From CAZISM01 sp964541895 (GTDB taxonomy: Bacteria > Zhuqueibacterota > Zhuqueibacteria > Residuimicrobiales > Residuimicrobiaceae), in NCBI GenBank assembly GCA_964541895.1, contig CAZISM010000052.1, positions 1-35,683 on the forward strand: 35,683 bases of DNA, read 5' to 3'. Under the pieces are notes generated by a model. That model was not told the DNA's origin. It made no database searches and was given only the letters and a program-made list of their open reading frames with translations. Positions within the stretch are counted from its first letter, which is position 1; each line of letters opens with the position of its first letter. A program made the translations under genes and the position numbers. Shown piece after piece: positions 15,344 through 23,975 of the stretch.

Positions 15344-16339
15344 CTACAGGGGCTGCACCCAGATATTGCGAAACTGCACCGGGTTATGATGATCCTGCAG
15401 CATCAGGGGGCCGCGGCCGGGTTCGTCACTTTTAATGGCGCCGCCGGTTAAGCCGGGCAACTCGAGGCGATCGTGGATGGTAATGCCGTTGTGCACTACG
15501 GTAATGACGGCATTTTTGATCTTTTTACCTTTGTGGTCCTGCTGCGCAGCCCGGAATTCGATGTCATAGGTCTGCCACTCGGTCGGCGGCAGGCAGGCGT
15601 TCACCCGCGGCGCCGCGACTTTATAAATGCCGCCGCATTCGTTGTCCTTGCCTTCGAGGCCAAAGCTGTCCAACACCTGCACTTCATAGCGTCCCAGCAG
15701 ATACACGCCGCTGTTGCCACGACCCTGACCCTTGGCCTCCGGCATCAAAGGGGTGCGGAATTCGATGTGCAGCTTGTGATCGCCGAACGTCTGTCTGGTA
15801 AGAATGCTGCCCCTGGTCACCTCCAGGGCGCCGTCCGGCAGGATCTTCCAGGTGATCGGTTTGCCGTCGCTCTGTTGCCACGCTGCCGTGCTCTTGCCGT
15901 CATAAAGAACCAGGGCGCCTGCAGGCGCCGCGGCGCCCAGGCTGGGCGATGCAATATACTTTTTCTTCAGGCTGAACGTGCCCTCCGCTTCGTAGCCGGA
16001 AAAGGTCCCGGTAAACGTTTCTCCAGCAATCTCTCCGCGGACGTTGTAGGTCCCGCCCAGCTCATAGCCGACGTTGACCGAAGAGCCAAACACGGCCTTG
16101 CCGCCTTGCCATTTGCCTGCCATGGTCACCCGCGGTCCGGGTTGACCGTTGAGGACGATGCCGACCATCGCGGTGTAGGTCTGATTGCTGTCAGCGATGA
16201 CCTGAGCGGTCAGCACCCCGGCATTGGCACCATCCACTGTCTGAAACGGCCCTTCCCAGTTGCCCTGCACGGCATTTTGAGCGTACAGGCTCGCCAGGCT
16301 AAACCCCATGATCAACAATACCACGACCATTTTTTTCAT
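15344..16339 (-). CDS. Secreted DUF1080 (3-keto-disaccharide hydrolase-like) protein
   Basis: This 331-residue protein has a signal peptide (MKKMVVVLLIMGFSLASLYA). Residues about 20-120 form a beta-rich domain (GNWEGPFQTVDG to YEAEGTFSLKKK). Residues about 130-331 are a DUF1080 concanavalin-like domain with ALVLYDGKS, WKILPDGALEV, GNSGVYLLGRYEVQVLDSF and QDHHNPVQFRNIWV, all typical of the family. DUF1080 proteins have been linked to cleavage of 3-keto-glycosides and to sugar binding outside the cytoplasm. The start is ATG 16339 with GAGGAG six bases upstream. It may act with the Tat-exported Gfo/Idh/MocA enzyme at 9480, which is a functional inference only, as they are 5 kb apart. Confidence 0.9.
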   Translation of the reverse strand: MKKMVVVLLIMGFSLASLYAQNAVQGNWEGPFQTVDGANAGVLTAQVIADSNQTYTAMVGIVLNGQPGPRVTMAGKWQGGKAVFGSSVNVGYELGGTYNVRGEIAGETFTGTFSGYEAEGTFSLKKKYIASPSLGAAAPAGALVLYDGKSTAAWQQSDGKPITWKILPDGALEVTRGSILTRQTFGDHKLHIEFRTPLMPEAKGQGRGNSGVYLLGRYEVQVLDSFGLEGKDNECGGIYKVAAPRVNACLPPTEWQTYDIEFRAAQQDHKGKKIKNAVITVVHNGITIHDRLELPGLTGGAIKSDEPGRGPLMLQDHHNPVQFRNIWVQPL

Positions 16340-16482
16340 ACACACTCCTCTGCAATGTTTTTTTGTATTGCGGGTTAATCTTTTGCAAACCGGCCCATAC
16401 CTGTCGGACGTTTGCAATGTCCAGCAACCAGTTCCGGTTCAACCGAGTCAGGAAATGGAGGATATATCATCCGGCTGCGTGG

Positions 16483-17928
16483 TCATTGTACCGGCTCTAC
16501 CTTCCAGGTAAACGCCCGTTCGTTGAAATAGATGTTGCGGCCGCCCCATTCTACCTCTCCACGCTGAAAGTCCACCACATCAGAACGAAATCCGATTTTA
16601 GGCGGATACAGTTCGGCATTGTGTTCGGCGTTGGCCACCATGCGAAACGCACTCATGTTGCCGAAATAAAAATCCCTGATTTCGTTGCGCTCCGCCTCTG
16701 TCAAGGTCGTGATGTCGTGCATGGCCCAACTGCCCTCATAGGGATCGCACGGCAGCCAGCCGTACGGCTCGACATAAAATTCCGCCCAGTCGTGAATGGT
16801 TTTCTCGCCGGGGAAAAACATCCAGCACCCCTGCCAGCGCGCCGGCACCCCGCTGATACGGCACAGGGTGATGAAGAGCAGCGCCTGAACGCCGCAATCC
16901 CCGTAGCGGTGCTGCAGGGCGTACATGCTCAAATTGTCAACCAGAGAGTATTCGATCATATAGCTGTAGCGCATGTGGGCACTCACCCAGTCGTAGATGC
17001 GCCGCGCTTTAATATAGCCATTTTTCTCGGCGCCGACAATCTCTGCCGCCAGGGCTTTGAGCTCGGGCGTAAACAGCACATGCGGCGGCTGCTCGGCAGT
17101 GTACTGCCGGTATTCCGCCCGCTCCGTTCGATACGGCCGCACCCGATCGGGCGCGACAGCGTTAAAAGTGGCCCAGGAGGTAAACTCGAACTGGACGCTG
17201 AACTCGACCGGCTTGCCGGACTCGGCGGTCTGTTCCAGATAGATGGAACGGATCGGACTCTGCGGTTCGTCGACGCCGATGACCGGCGGCACCGCTTCAA
17301 TGATTTCCATATCGGTCTGAAAGGGATACGCGCGCGCATAGGGCAGCCAGCAGCGCACGGTTTCGCCGGCCGGTACTTTATCCGCTGCGATGGTCATAGT
17401 CATGGTGGCCCGAAAACGTTGCGGCAACACATACCGGTCCTTTGTGCGTCCGGACGCTTTCTTTATGCTGCGACAGTAGTCGAGCATGGCCGCTTCGAAC
17501 ACGCTTTCGTCCGTTTTCTCCAGGCGGCGCCGGCGCAGATCAGGATAACGATAAAACAGATTGCTGCAGCCGGCATAGTGGTAGCGGGTTTCACCCTCCA
17601 CCAGGATATGGTCAAAGCGGCCCTCTTTTTCCCAGGCGGCAAACTCTGCCGCAGTCAGATTCGCAACCGACTCGTGCAGTTTTTTATATAATTCCTCACG
17701 GCTGAGCGGATAATCCAGCGGCAGTCGCAGCAGTCGTTCGGCCGCAAAAGCGACGCTCTGTTTATCCGCGGCCGCCAGCTGGGGATGGCCGGCGATAAAA
17801 TCGTTCAGCAGCTTGACGGCTTGCTGCAAACGGCCCTGCTTCTCCAGTCCGGCCGCTTTCGTCAAGGGCAGGGACTGCGCGACGAGTTCTAAACTGCTCA
17901 GGCACAACAGGATAATCAATCGCCTCAT
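16483..17928 (-). CDS. Secreted transglutaminase-like protein
   Basis: This 481-residue protein has a signal peptide (MRRLIILLCLSSLELVAQS). Its C-terminal transglutaminase-like (papain-fold) domain has Cys345 in RYGDCGVQALLF, His379 in TIHDWAEFYVEP and Asp395 in WLPCDP, a complete catalytic triad. An N-terminal helical part (20-100) and a central beta-rich part (165-260) precede it. Such proteins act as periplasmic or surface proteases, peptidases or crosslinkers; the substrate is unknown. The start at ATG 17928 has a GGGAG motif upstream. It lies 16 bases after the amino-acid permease gene on the same strand, so peptide cleavage followed by amino-acid uptake is a reasonable guess. Confidence 0.88.
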   Translation of the reverse strand: MRRLIILLCLSSLELVAQSLPLTKAAGLEKQGRLQQAVKLLNDFIAGHPQLAAADKQSVAFAAERLLRLPLDYPLSREELYKKLHESVANLTAAEFAAWEKEGRFDHILVEGETRYHYAGCSNLFYRYPDLRRRRLEKTDESVFEAAMLDYCRSIKKASGRTKDRYVLPQRFRATMTMTIAADKVPAGETVRCWLPYARAYPFQTDMEIIEAVPPVIGVDEPQSPIRSIYLEQTAESGKPVEFSVQFEFTSWATFNAVAPDRVRPYRTERAEYRQYTAEQPPHVLFTPELKALAAEIVGAEKNGYIKARRIYDWVSAHMRYSYMIEYSLVDNLSMYALQHRYGDCGVQALLFITLCRISGVPARWQGCWMFFPGEKTIHDWAEFYVEPYGWLPCDPYEGSWAMHDITTLTEAERNEIRDFYFGNMSAFRMVANAEHNAELYPPKIGFRSDVVDFQRGEVEWGGRNIYFNERAFTWKVEPVQ

Positions 17929-17944
17929 GGCAAACTCCCTCCCT

Positions 17945-19288
17945 TTATGGTACGGACGAATCAGCGGTTCGCTTAAAATGGTAATACATCGGCACGCCGG
18001 TAATGATCAGCAGAGCCGCAGCAAGGACGCCGCCGGCGCTGTAGGCCAGAAAAGTTCCATAAACCAGAAAGAGCTGGGTGGCGATGGACAAAATCGCCAT
18101 CAGCCGCCACGCCGGCGCTTTGAACGTCGGCTGATAATCCGGCCGTTTGCGCAATCGAAAAATGGCGGCATACACCAGACCGTTCTGCACAACATAGGAC
18201 AGGGTGAAATAGCCGAGCAGAGTTTCCAGGCCGCCCAGCAGCACCAGCACCGCGGCCAGGCCGGACTGGATGAGCAGGGAATAATCCGGCGTGCGAAAAC
18301 GGGGATGCACATGTGCGAACGGCTTGAAAAAGAGACCGTCTTTGGCCAGAGCGTATTCGATGCGCGGCTGCACCATGATGCAGGCGCTGGCCGCTCCCAG
18401 CATGGAGACAAAGGCGGCGAGGGCCAGGAACGCGGCCGCCATGTCCGCCATGACCGGCAGATACGCAAACGGGTTGGCAAACCCGCCGGTAACGGCCGCC
18501 AGTTCGCCATGGGGCATAATCCCGGAAACAGCCAATGAAATCAACGCATAGGCGATGGTGACAAACACGACCGAGCTGATCAGACTCCAGGGCAGCGTCC
18601 GCCCGGGCGACTTGATCTCGCCGGCCATATAGAGGATGTTGGGAAAACCGGCATACGACCACACGGTGGCGGCGACGCCGGCGCCGAGAACAGGAAGCAG
18701 ACTCTGGTCCGCCGCTGCAGCGAGAGCAGGCGGCTGCAGGTGGTGCGGCTGAAAATAATAAAAACCCAGCACCACCAGCAACAGCAGCGGCAACAGCTTG
18801 ACGACCGTCAAAACGATCTGAACATTGCCGCCGCCGCGCACATCACGATAATGGGGAATGGTCAAAAGCGCAATCAGCAACACGGCCAGCGACCGGTTCA
18901 GCCACGGTTGGGTGAAGGCCGGGCTGAACGTGGACAGCGCCGAGATGGCGGTAATGCAGATGATGGAAATCGAAGGCGTGTCGCTGGTGCAGAACACCGT
19001 CCATACATAGAGGAATCCCAGCAGCGGGCTGCCGGCCTTGTTGAGGTATAAATAACCAAAGCCCTGTTGCGGATAGGCCGTACCCATTTCCACCACGATC
19101 AGAATCTGCGGAATCCAGATGAGGCCGCCGATAAACCAGGCGAGCACCGCCATCCAGGGCGTTCCGGTTTCACGGGCAACCAGCGGCAGGGTGATAAAGA
19201 TGCCTGAACCGATAACCGTACCGATGACGAGCGAGGTTACATGGGTCAGGGTCAATTTGCGGGTGAGTTCGATGGTCAACTGATCCAA
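17945..19288 (-). CDS. APC-family amino acid permease
   Basis: This 447-residue inner-membrane transporter has about 12 hydrophobic segments. The opening VIGTVIGSGIFITLPLVA is the GxGIF substrate-binding signature of TM1 in the APC superfamily. FAYLPVMADMAAAFLALAA and LGYFTLSYVVQNGLVYA are later membrane segments. The frame opens with TTG immediately after an in-frame TGA, and no ATG or GTG is available before TM1. The start is therefore TTG 19288 or TTG 19279, without a clear Shine-Dalgarno. The transported amino acid cannot be told. It is followed 16 bases later by the secreted transglutaminase-like gene, probably in one transcript. Confidence 0.9.
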   Translation of the reverse strand: MDQLTIELTRKLTLTHVTSLVIGTVIGSGIFITLPLVARETGTPWMAVLAWFIGGLIWIPQILIVVEMGTAYPQQGFGYLYLNKAGSPLLGFLYVWTVFCTSDTPSISIICITAISALSTFSPAFTQPWLNRSLAVLLIALLTIPHYRDVRGGGNVQIVLTVVKLLPLLLLVVLGFYYFQPHHLQPPALAAAADQSLLPVLGAGVAATVWSYAGFPNILYMAGEIKSPGRTLPWSLISSVVFVTIAYALISLAVSGIMPHGELAAVTGGFANPFAYLPVMADMAAAFLALAAFVSMLGAASACIMVQPRIEYALAKDGLFFKPFAHVHPRFRTPDYSLLIQSGLAAVLVLLGGLETLLGYFTLSYVVQNGLVYAAIFRLRKRPDYQPTFKAPAWRLMAILSIATQLFLVYGTFLAYSAGGVLAAALLIITGVPMYYHFKRTADSSVP

Positions 19289-19376
19289 TCAGGATTCTCG
19301 GTGATCCACAGCAGGCAACGGTCCTCGCGGCCACGGTTGTGGTTCGGAGCGCCGTGTTGGTTGTAGGCCAAATAGT

Positions 19377-19414
19377 AAAAAAACGCGCCGCCAGATCGGT
19401 GGATCTGGCGGCGC
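19377..19414 (-). terminator. Strong rho-independent terminator of cassette 1
   Basis: A perfect 13-bp stem (19385-19397 with 19402-19414) around a 4-nt loop is followed on the minus strand by G and seven T. It starts 5 bases past the PorV-family stop and ends the receptor > secreted protein > PorV transcript. Confidence 0.92.
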
Positions 19415-19419
19415 CCTGT

Positions 19420-20448
19420 TTAAAAATCAAAACCCAGGGAAAACCGGTGCACGGCATTGAGGATGCCAAAGTCCAGATAGGCATAGTCGATGCGCAGCGT
19501 CGCCCGCGACATCATGCCGTAGGCCAGGCCGGCGCCCAGCGTCAAACCTTCCTCGCTGTCCTTCATAAAGAGCGATTTGTAGCCGGCGCGTAAAAAGATG
19601 TTGTTGTTCAGTCCGTATTCTACACCGGCGTTGACATATTCGACGTTATCGCTGGGATGCACGGCATCGACGGCGCAGGTCAGCCGATGGCGGGCACGAT
19701 TGATCACATCCATGGCTGCACCGACGCGGAAAATCAACGGCATCGACCAGCGGTCGGTCTGCAGATGCGCAATGATTTTGTCGTTGTTGCCGGCTTTGGT
19801 GGAGCTGACGTCGTGCGTCACCTGGGTGTCAATGCCTTCCAGCTTCATCTTGCCGCCGAAATTGGAAATGCTCATGCCCAATCGCATATCCTTGAGCTGG
19901 GTGGTAAAGAGCACGCCCACGTCCAGGGCAAACGCTGACGAGGACATGTGCCACAGCTTTTGCTGCACGAATTTTCCGGTGAACCCGATAGAGAAACGGT
20001 CGGTCAGGCTGCGGCCGTAGGAACCGCTCAACGCCAGGTCGGAGGAACTGAAATATTCGCCCGTACCCTCCGGGTAAAAAACCGTGCGCACTTTCATCTC
20101 GTCCATGCTGAGCGAGGTGACGCTGAGGCCGATGGCATCGGAGGAAGAGAGCGGGATGGAGATGCCGGCGTAATCGAACGCCACATCGGCAATCCAGGTG
20201 GTGTGGTTAAGGGTAACCATGCTTTTCTTCAGCCTGGACAATCCGCCGGGATTCCAGTACAGGGCGGACGCATCATCCGCGTTGGCGACGAACGCACCGC
20301 CCATGCCCAACGCCCGGCTCCCCACCTCGATGGCAAGAAACGGAGCCGCACTGGTGCCCACTTTGGAGACGTTGGTTTCCAGCTGAGCGTGCAGGGGGCC
20401 GGCGATCAGGGAAGCAACAGCCGCGAAAATCAGGAATCGTTGTCTCAT
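19420..20448 (-). CDS. PorV/PorQ-family outer-membrane protein (cassette 1)
   Basis: This 342-residue protein has a signal peptide (MRQRFLIFAAVASLIAG, cleavage near LHA). It carries the hallmark SRALGMGGAFVANADDAS followed by ALYWNPGGL, typical of PorV/PorQ, a FadL-like 14-stranded barrel family. It ends in an aromatic residue (LGFDF), as expected for Bam-assembled outer-membrane proteins. In the type IX secretion system, PorV carries folded cargo to the surface attachment machinery. The start at ATG 20448 has GGAGG about nine bases upstream. It lies 13 bases after the large secreted protein gene, so both are co-expressed. It is paralogous to the protein at 27303-28322. The T9SS role here is inferred; no other por genes are in the window. 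Confidence 0.9.
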   Translation of the reverse strand: MRQRFLIFAAVASLIAGPLHAQLETNVSKVGTSAAPFLAIEVGSRALGMGGAFVANADDASALYWNPGGLSRLKKSMVTLNHTTWIADVAFDYAGISIPLSSSDAIGLSVTSLSMDEMKVRTVFYPEGTGEYFSSSDLALSGSYGRSLTDRFSIGFTGKFVQQKLWHMSSSAFALDVGVLFTTQLKDMRLGMSISNFGGKMKLEGIDTQVTHDVSSTKAGNNDKIIAHLQTDRWSMPLIFRVGAAMDVINRARHRLTCAVDAVHPSDNVEYVNAGVEYGLNNNIFLRAGYKSLFMKDSEEGLTLGAGLAYGMMSRATLRIDYAYLDFGILNAVHRFSLGFDF

Positions 20449-20461
20449 TATTCTGGCCTCC

Positions 20462-23400
20462 TCACTTTATCACGCCAAATTTACCGATCTTGCTGCCGAT
20501 GCCCGGAGCATCGACGTGGAAAATATATATGCCATACGCGATGTCCATGCCGTCCTTGGACAACAGGTTCCACGATTCCGAACCGTCGTCGATCAGCGCG
20601 TCATGGTCGATGGTGTTCACCAGGTAACCACGGATGGTGAAAATCTTGATGGTGCACCGGGCCGGCAGGTGAATGAAATCTATTTTGCGCTCGCCGCGTC
20701 CGGATTTGAACACATGCTGCGGCTCCCACTCGGCCGTTACGACGTAGGGATTGGGCACCACAGCGATGCGATCCAGAGAAGAATCGGAACCTGCTTTTTT
20801 CTTGTCCACATAGGGCGCTTGTGCCGTGAATTCATAGACATCGTTGTTGACGAACGGTTTGCGGACGGCAAGGTTAAAGACATCGCCCGCCTGCGGCGCA
20901 ATGCCCTTGGGAATCCGGCCGACGATGGTGGTATCCCGCTGGACCCGACGAACCCCCAGGCTGTCCACAAACGTGGTGACCTTGATGTCCAGGATCAGAG
21001 AATCCGGCGGCGTCCAGAACTTGACCTGCCAGGTGCCGCGCATTTTTCCGGCCACGTTCAATAACGGCACCACCGCATCCTGATCGGAGAGTTTGCCGAG
21101 AGGATCCACATCAAGGTAGACAAATTTAACCGAATCACCGGTAGTGGCGTTAAAAACCAGGAAATTGGCCGCCTTGCCGTTAAAGGATTTGGTCATCTGC
21201 TTGTCAAAAACGACCACATGATAATCGTAGGGGACCGGCGTTTTCACGCCGCCGGCCGCATACATGGAGATGGCGCCAGAATAGTTGCAGATCTGGCGTT
21301 TATCGTCAAAAGGCACTTTGTATTTTTCCGCCGCCAGCTGCAGGGTCTTGCCGTTGAACCAACCGGCGCGGCGTTCGCTGTCTTTCAGAGTATCCGGATC
21401 CAGCGGATGATCGTACACCAGAACGCGCAGGCCGTCAAAATAGGGATTGGTGTCCTGGCCGGCCATGGCCTCGCTCTGATAGACCGGATAATACTGGTAC
21501 TGCACCTCATAGCTGACACCGCGCCGCATTTTGCCGGCAGCCAGCATGGTGATGGTGCCGACGCGGGCGTTCAACCTGTAATCCTGTTGAGCAGCAAAGA
21601 TCTGCCCTGTGGCCGGATCTTTAACCTGGACCGAGGCGGGATCCAGATTGCCGCCGTTCAGCTGCACGGCCACGGTATCCGCCACAAAACGCTGCGTCAG
21701 AACCTGCTTGTCCAGAATGGAAAACACGGTATGCGGAGTGGCGCTTTTGGCATAGGTGGTATCGTCAAACACCACCTTGTATTGCGCCTGATCGCGGATC
21801 TTCATCGGATCGAGCGGATAGACTTCGATGCGCCCGGTGGCGTTGCCCTTGCTGTGCAGGATGGTCTGGTTTGCCAGCGAGGTGCTGAGCGGCGACGGCG
21901 CAATATAACCGGCGGCCGGTGCATTGGGCACCGCCATCGCCGTGTTCATATCCAGAGCCACCACTTTGCCCTGAATATCGGTGCGAATTCGTTTGCTGCA
22001 GATGGAGGGCGCGATCGGCAGCAGGTTGGGAATCGCAGAAACCTTGCGCTCGTAAAAATCGCTGTCATACCCCTGATCATAGGCGCAGACGGCGTAATAA
22101 TAGGTTTGGCCGTTCTGAACCGTGGTGTCGGTCCAGGTATAGGTCAAGCCGGTATCATCGCCCATATTCAGCTGCAGGCCATCCAGACCCAATGGATGGG
22201 GACCTTTAAGGCTGTTCTTTTTGTCGAACTGGGCAATGGGCTTGTCAAAGGTTTTGTTGCCGTAGGCGTTGGTGATCACATAGCTTTCGGTGAATCCCGC
22301 GTCGGTGCTGCGAAAGATCATGTACCCTTCCAGGTCGTTGCCATAGATGGGATCCCGCGTCAGCTCCTCCGAACGCTTGTCCCAGTAGAGCGTGACGCGA
22401 TGATCGCCGGGAACCGCGGTGAGCACGGGTTTCTCCGGCGGTTTGGCGAAATTGTAATCGGCGTCGTAAATTTTCTGCATGGTTTTCGAATTGCGCAACA
22501 GATCGTCGTAATCCTCGCCCAGCACCAGGGCGATGGCGAATTTGCGCTGGTTGTTGGGATCGCCCAGCGGCGGCAACTGAAAATAGGCCGTGGCATACAG
22601 AAAGGTCAGATCCACGGTCTGTTCAATGGCGTCGAAATTGCCGGGCACGGTTTGCGCCCAGACGTTCTCGTCGGTGTCCAGCAGGATACCGGGATAGGCG
22701 GCGGCCTTGAAACTGGTCAAACCCAATTGATCGGATTCGTGGTTGTCGCTCATCTCAAAGTTGGGCTCGGCCACGCCCAGCGCATAATTGGCATCGGGTT
22801 TGCCGTTGCCCTCGCTGCCGTCCTTGTCCGGACCGGGATATCCTACCATACCCGGAGCCAGGCCATCCAGGCCGACGTCGTCGAGAGTGACATTCCAGTC
22901 CTTATCGTCATCGATGCCATTGGCTTGCGACTCATCGATCATGCCGTCTTCGTCGTCATCTTTTTTGTTGAGCGGATCGCCGGGTGATTCGAGGTAGCGA
23001 AAACCGAAATAGGCGCATGGGCCGCCCCAGGAACCGCGATTGTCGTGATCCCATTGATAAACGATATCTTCGGTCTTGTTGAAAAACGCATCGTCGTCCT
23101 TCTGGTCGCCGTCATCGCCGATATCAGAGTCGCCGTACATGCCAAAGACGGTTCGATTGTAATTGGTAGTGCCGGTGTTGGTGACCCAGTAGGTCCAGAT
23201 GATCAGATCTTCCGCCGCCGGATGCGCCCATTGATAGCCGCGCACCGCCAGCTCCACCCCCAGACCGCGCATGGTGGTGTCGGTGCTGGAGGGCCAGAAT
23301 CTGAACTCATCGTTATAATAATCGTTCATCTTGAAAAAGGCTTCCTGGTCGGCACGCACATAGGCACCGTACTGACCGTTCCAATAGGGAATACCGGTCG

Positions 23401-23911
23401 CGGGATTGAACCAGGTCGGTTTGTCAGGCCAGCGCCAGGGCCAGCTGTCCGGTTTGCCGTCCTGATTCTTATCCAGCGCATCGCTGACCGCGATATATTT
23501 CTGGTCTTTATCGGCATAGCCGGACAAGGGCTCAAAGGCATAAAAGCCGCCCGTCGGCCGGTTATCGGCGACATTCGTGGACGAGGCCCCATCGCTGAAT
23601 ATGTGTCGTTTGATGTTGAGCCGGTCGACGACTTCCGCACCCACCACCGGAGTGAATTCGGCGAAATAGCTGTGGCCGTTCGCGCCCTTGGGGTAAATAC
23701 CGGATTCGTAGCGGCGATTCTGCCAATCGCCGATGGCGCCGAAATTGTAAAACAGGGTAGAGATGCGATTGCCGTCGAGTATACCTTCTTTGCGATCTTC
23801 GTGGCCGGCTGTCTTTTTCAGTTTGACGCCATAATCGTCATAGCCGGGGGAACCTGCCATCACAGCCGCGCTGATTACACATATTATAAAGAACCACAGA
23901 GCTTTTTTCAC
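20462..23911 (-). CDS. Large secreted protein with FN3-like module and T9SS-like C-terminal domain (cassette 1)
   Basis: This is a 1,149-residue protein with a signal peptide (MKKALWFFIICVISAAVMAG). Parts in order: a conserved N-terminal region starting DGNRISTLFYNFGAIG (46-61); an Asp-rich stretch at 315-349 with DDDEDGMIDES, resembling calcium-binding type-3 repeats; an FN3-like module at about 492-612 (PVLTAVPGDHRVTLYW to YYYAVCAYD); an all-beta region; and at about 1044-1149 a domain with VVPNPY, FIHLPARCTIKIFTIRG, AYGIYIFHVDAPG and terminal KFGVIK. The last part is like FlgD/T9SS type-A sorting domains. The start is GTG 23911, with AGGAGG about six bases upstream. It is homologous along its whole length to the protein at 28386-31718. 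It is probably a surface-anchored or released partner of the adjacent TonB receptor; its ligand is unknown. Confidence 0.85.
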   Translation of the reverse strand: MKKALWFFIICVISAAVMAGSPGYDDYGVKLKKTAGHEDRKEGILDGNRISTLFYNFGAIGDWQNRRYESGIYPKGANGHSYFAEFTPVVGAEVVDRLNIKRHIFSDGASSTNVADNRPTGGFYAFEPLSGYADKDQKYIAVSDALDKNQDGKPDSWPWRWPDKPTWFNPATGIPYWNGQYGAYVRADQEAFFKMNDYYNDEFRFWPSSTDTTMRGLGVELAVRGYQWAHPAAEDLIIWTYWVTNTGTTNYNRTVFGMYGDSDIGDDGDQKDDDAFFNKTEDIVYQWDHDNRGSWGGPCAYFGFRYLESPGDPLNKKDDDEDGMIDESQANGIDDDKDWNVTLDDVGLDGLAPGMVGYPGPDKDGSEGNGKPDANYALGVAEPNFEMSDNHESDQLGLTSFKAAAYPGILLDTDENVWAQTVPGNFDAIEQTVDLTFLYATAYFQLPPLGDPNNQRKFAIALVLGEDYDDLLRNSKTMQKIYDADYNFAKPPEKPVLTAVPGDHRVTLYWDKRSEELTRDPIYGNDLEGYMIFRSTDAGFTESYVITNAYGNKTFDKPIAQFDKKNSLKGPHPLGLDGLQLNMGDDTGLTYTWTDTTVQNGQTYYYAVCAYDQGYDSDFYERKVSAIPNLLPIAPSICSKRIRTDIQGKVVALDMNTAMAVPNAPAAGYIAPSPLSTSLANQTILHSKGNATGRIEVYPLDPMKIRDQAQYKVVFDDTTYAKSATPHTVFSILDKQVLTQRFVADTVAVQLNGGNLDPASVQVKDPATGQIFAAQQDYRLNARVGTITMLAAGKMRRGVSYEVQYQYYPVYQSEAMAGQDTNPYFDGLRVLVYDHPLDPDTLKDSERRAGWFNGKTLQLAAEKYKVPFDDKRQICNYSGAISMYAAGGVKTPVPYDYHVVVFDKQMTKSFNGKAANFLVFNATTGDSVKFVYLDVDPLGKLSDQDAVVPLLNVAGKMRGTWQVKFWTPPDSLILDIKVTTFVDSLGVRRVQRDTTIVGRIPKGIAPQAGDVFNLAVRKPFVNNDVYEFTAQAPYVDKKKAGSDSSLDRIAVVPNPYVVTAEWEPQHVFKSGRGERKIDFIHLPARCTIKIFTIRGYLVNTIDHDALIDDGSESWNLLSKDGMDIAYGIYIFHVDAPGIGSKIGKFGVIK

Positions 23912-23975
23912 AAGAACCTCCTAAATGTTCGGTCTCTATCTGCTCAATCGAAACACTGTTCGACTCATCCGTGGA

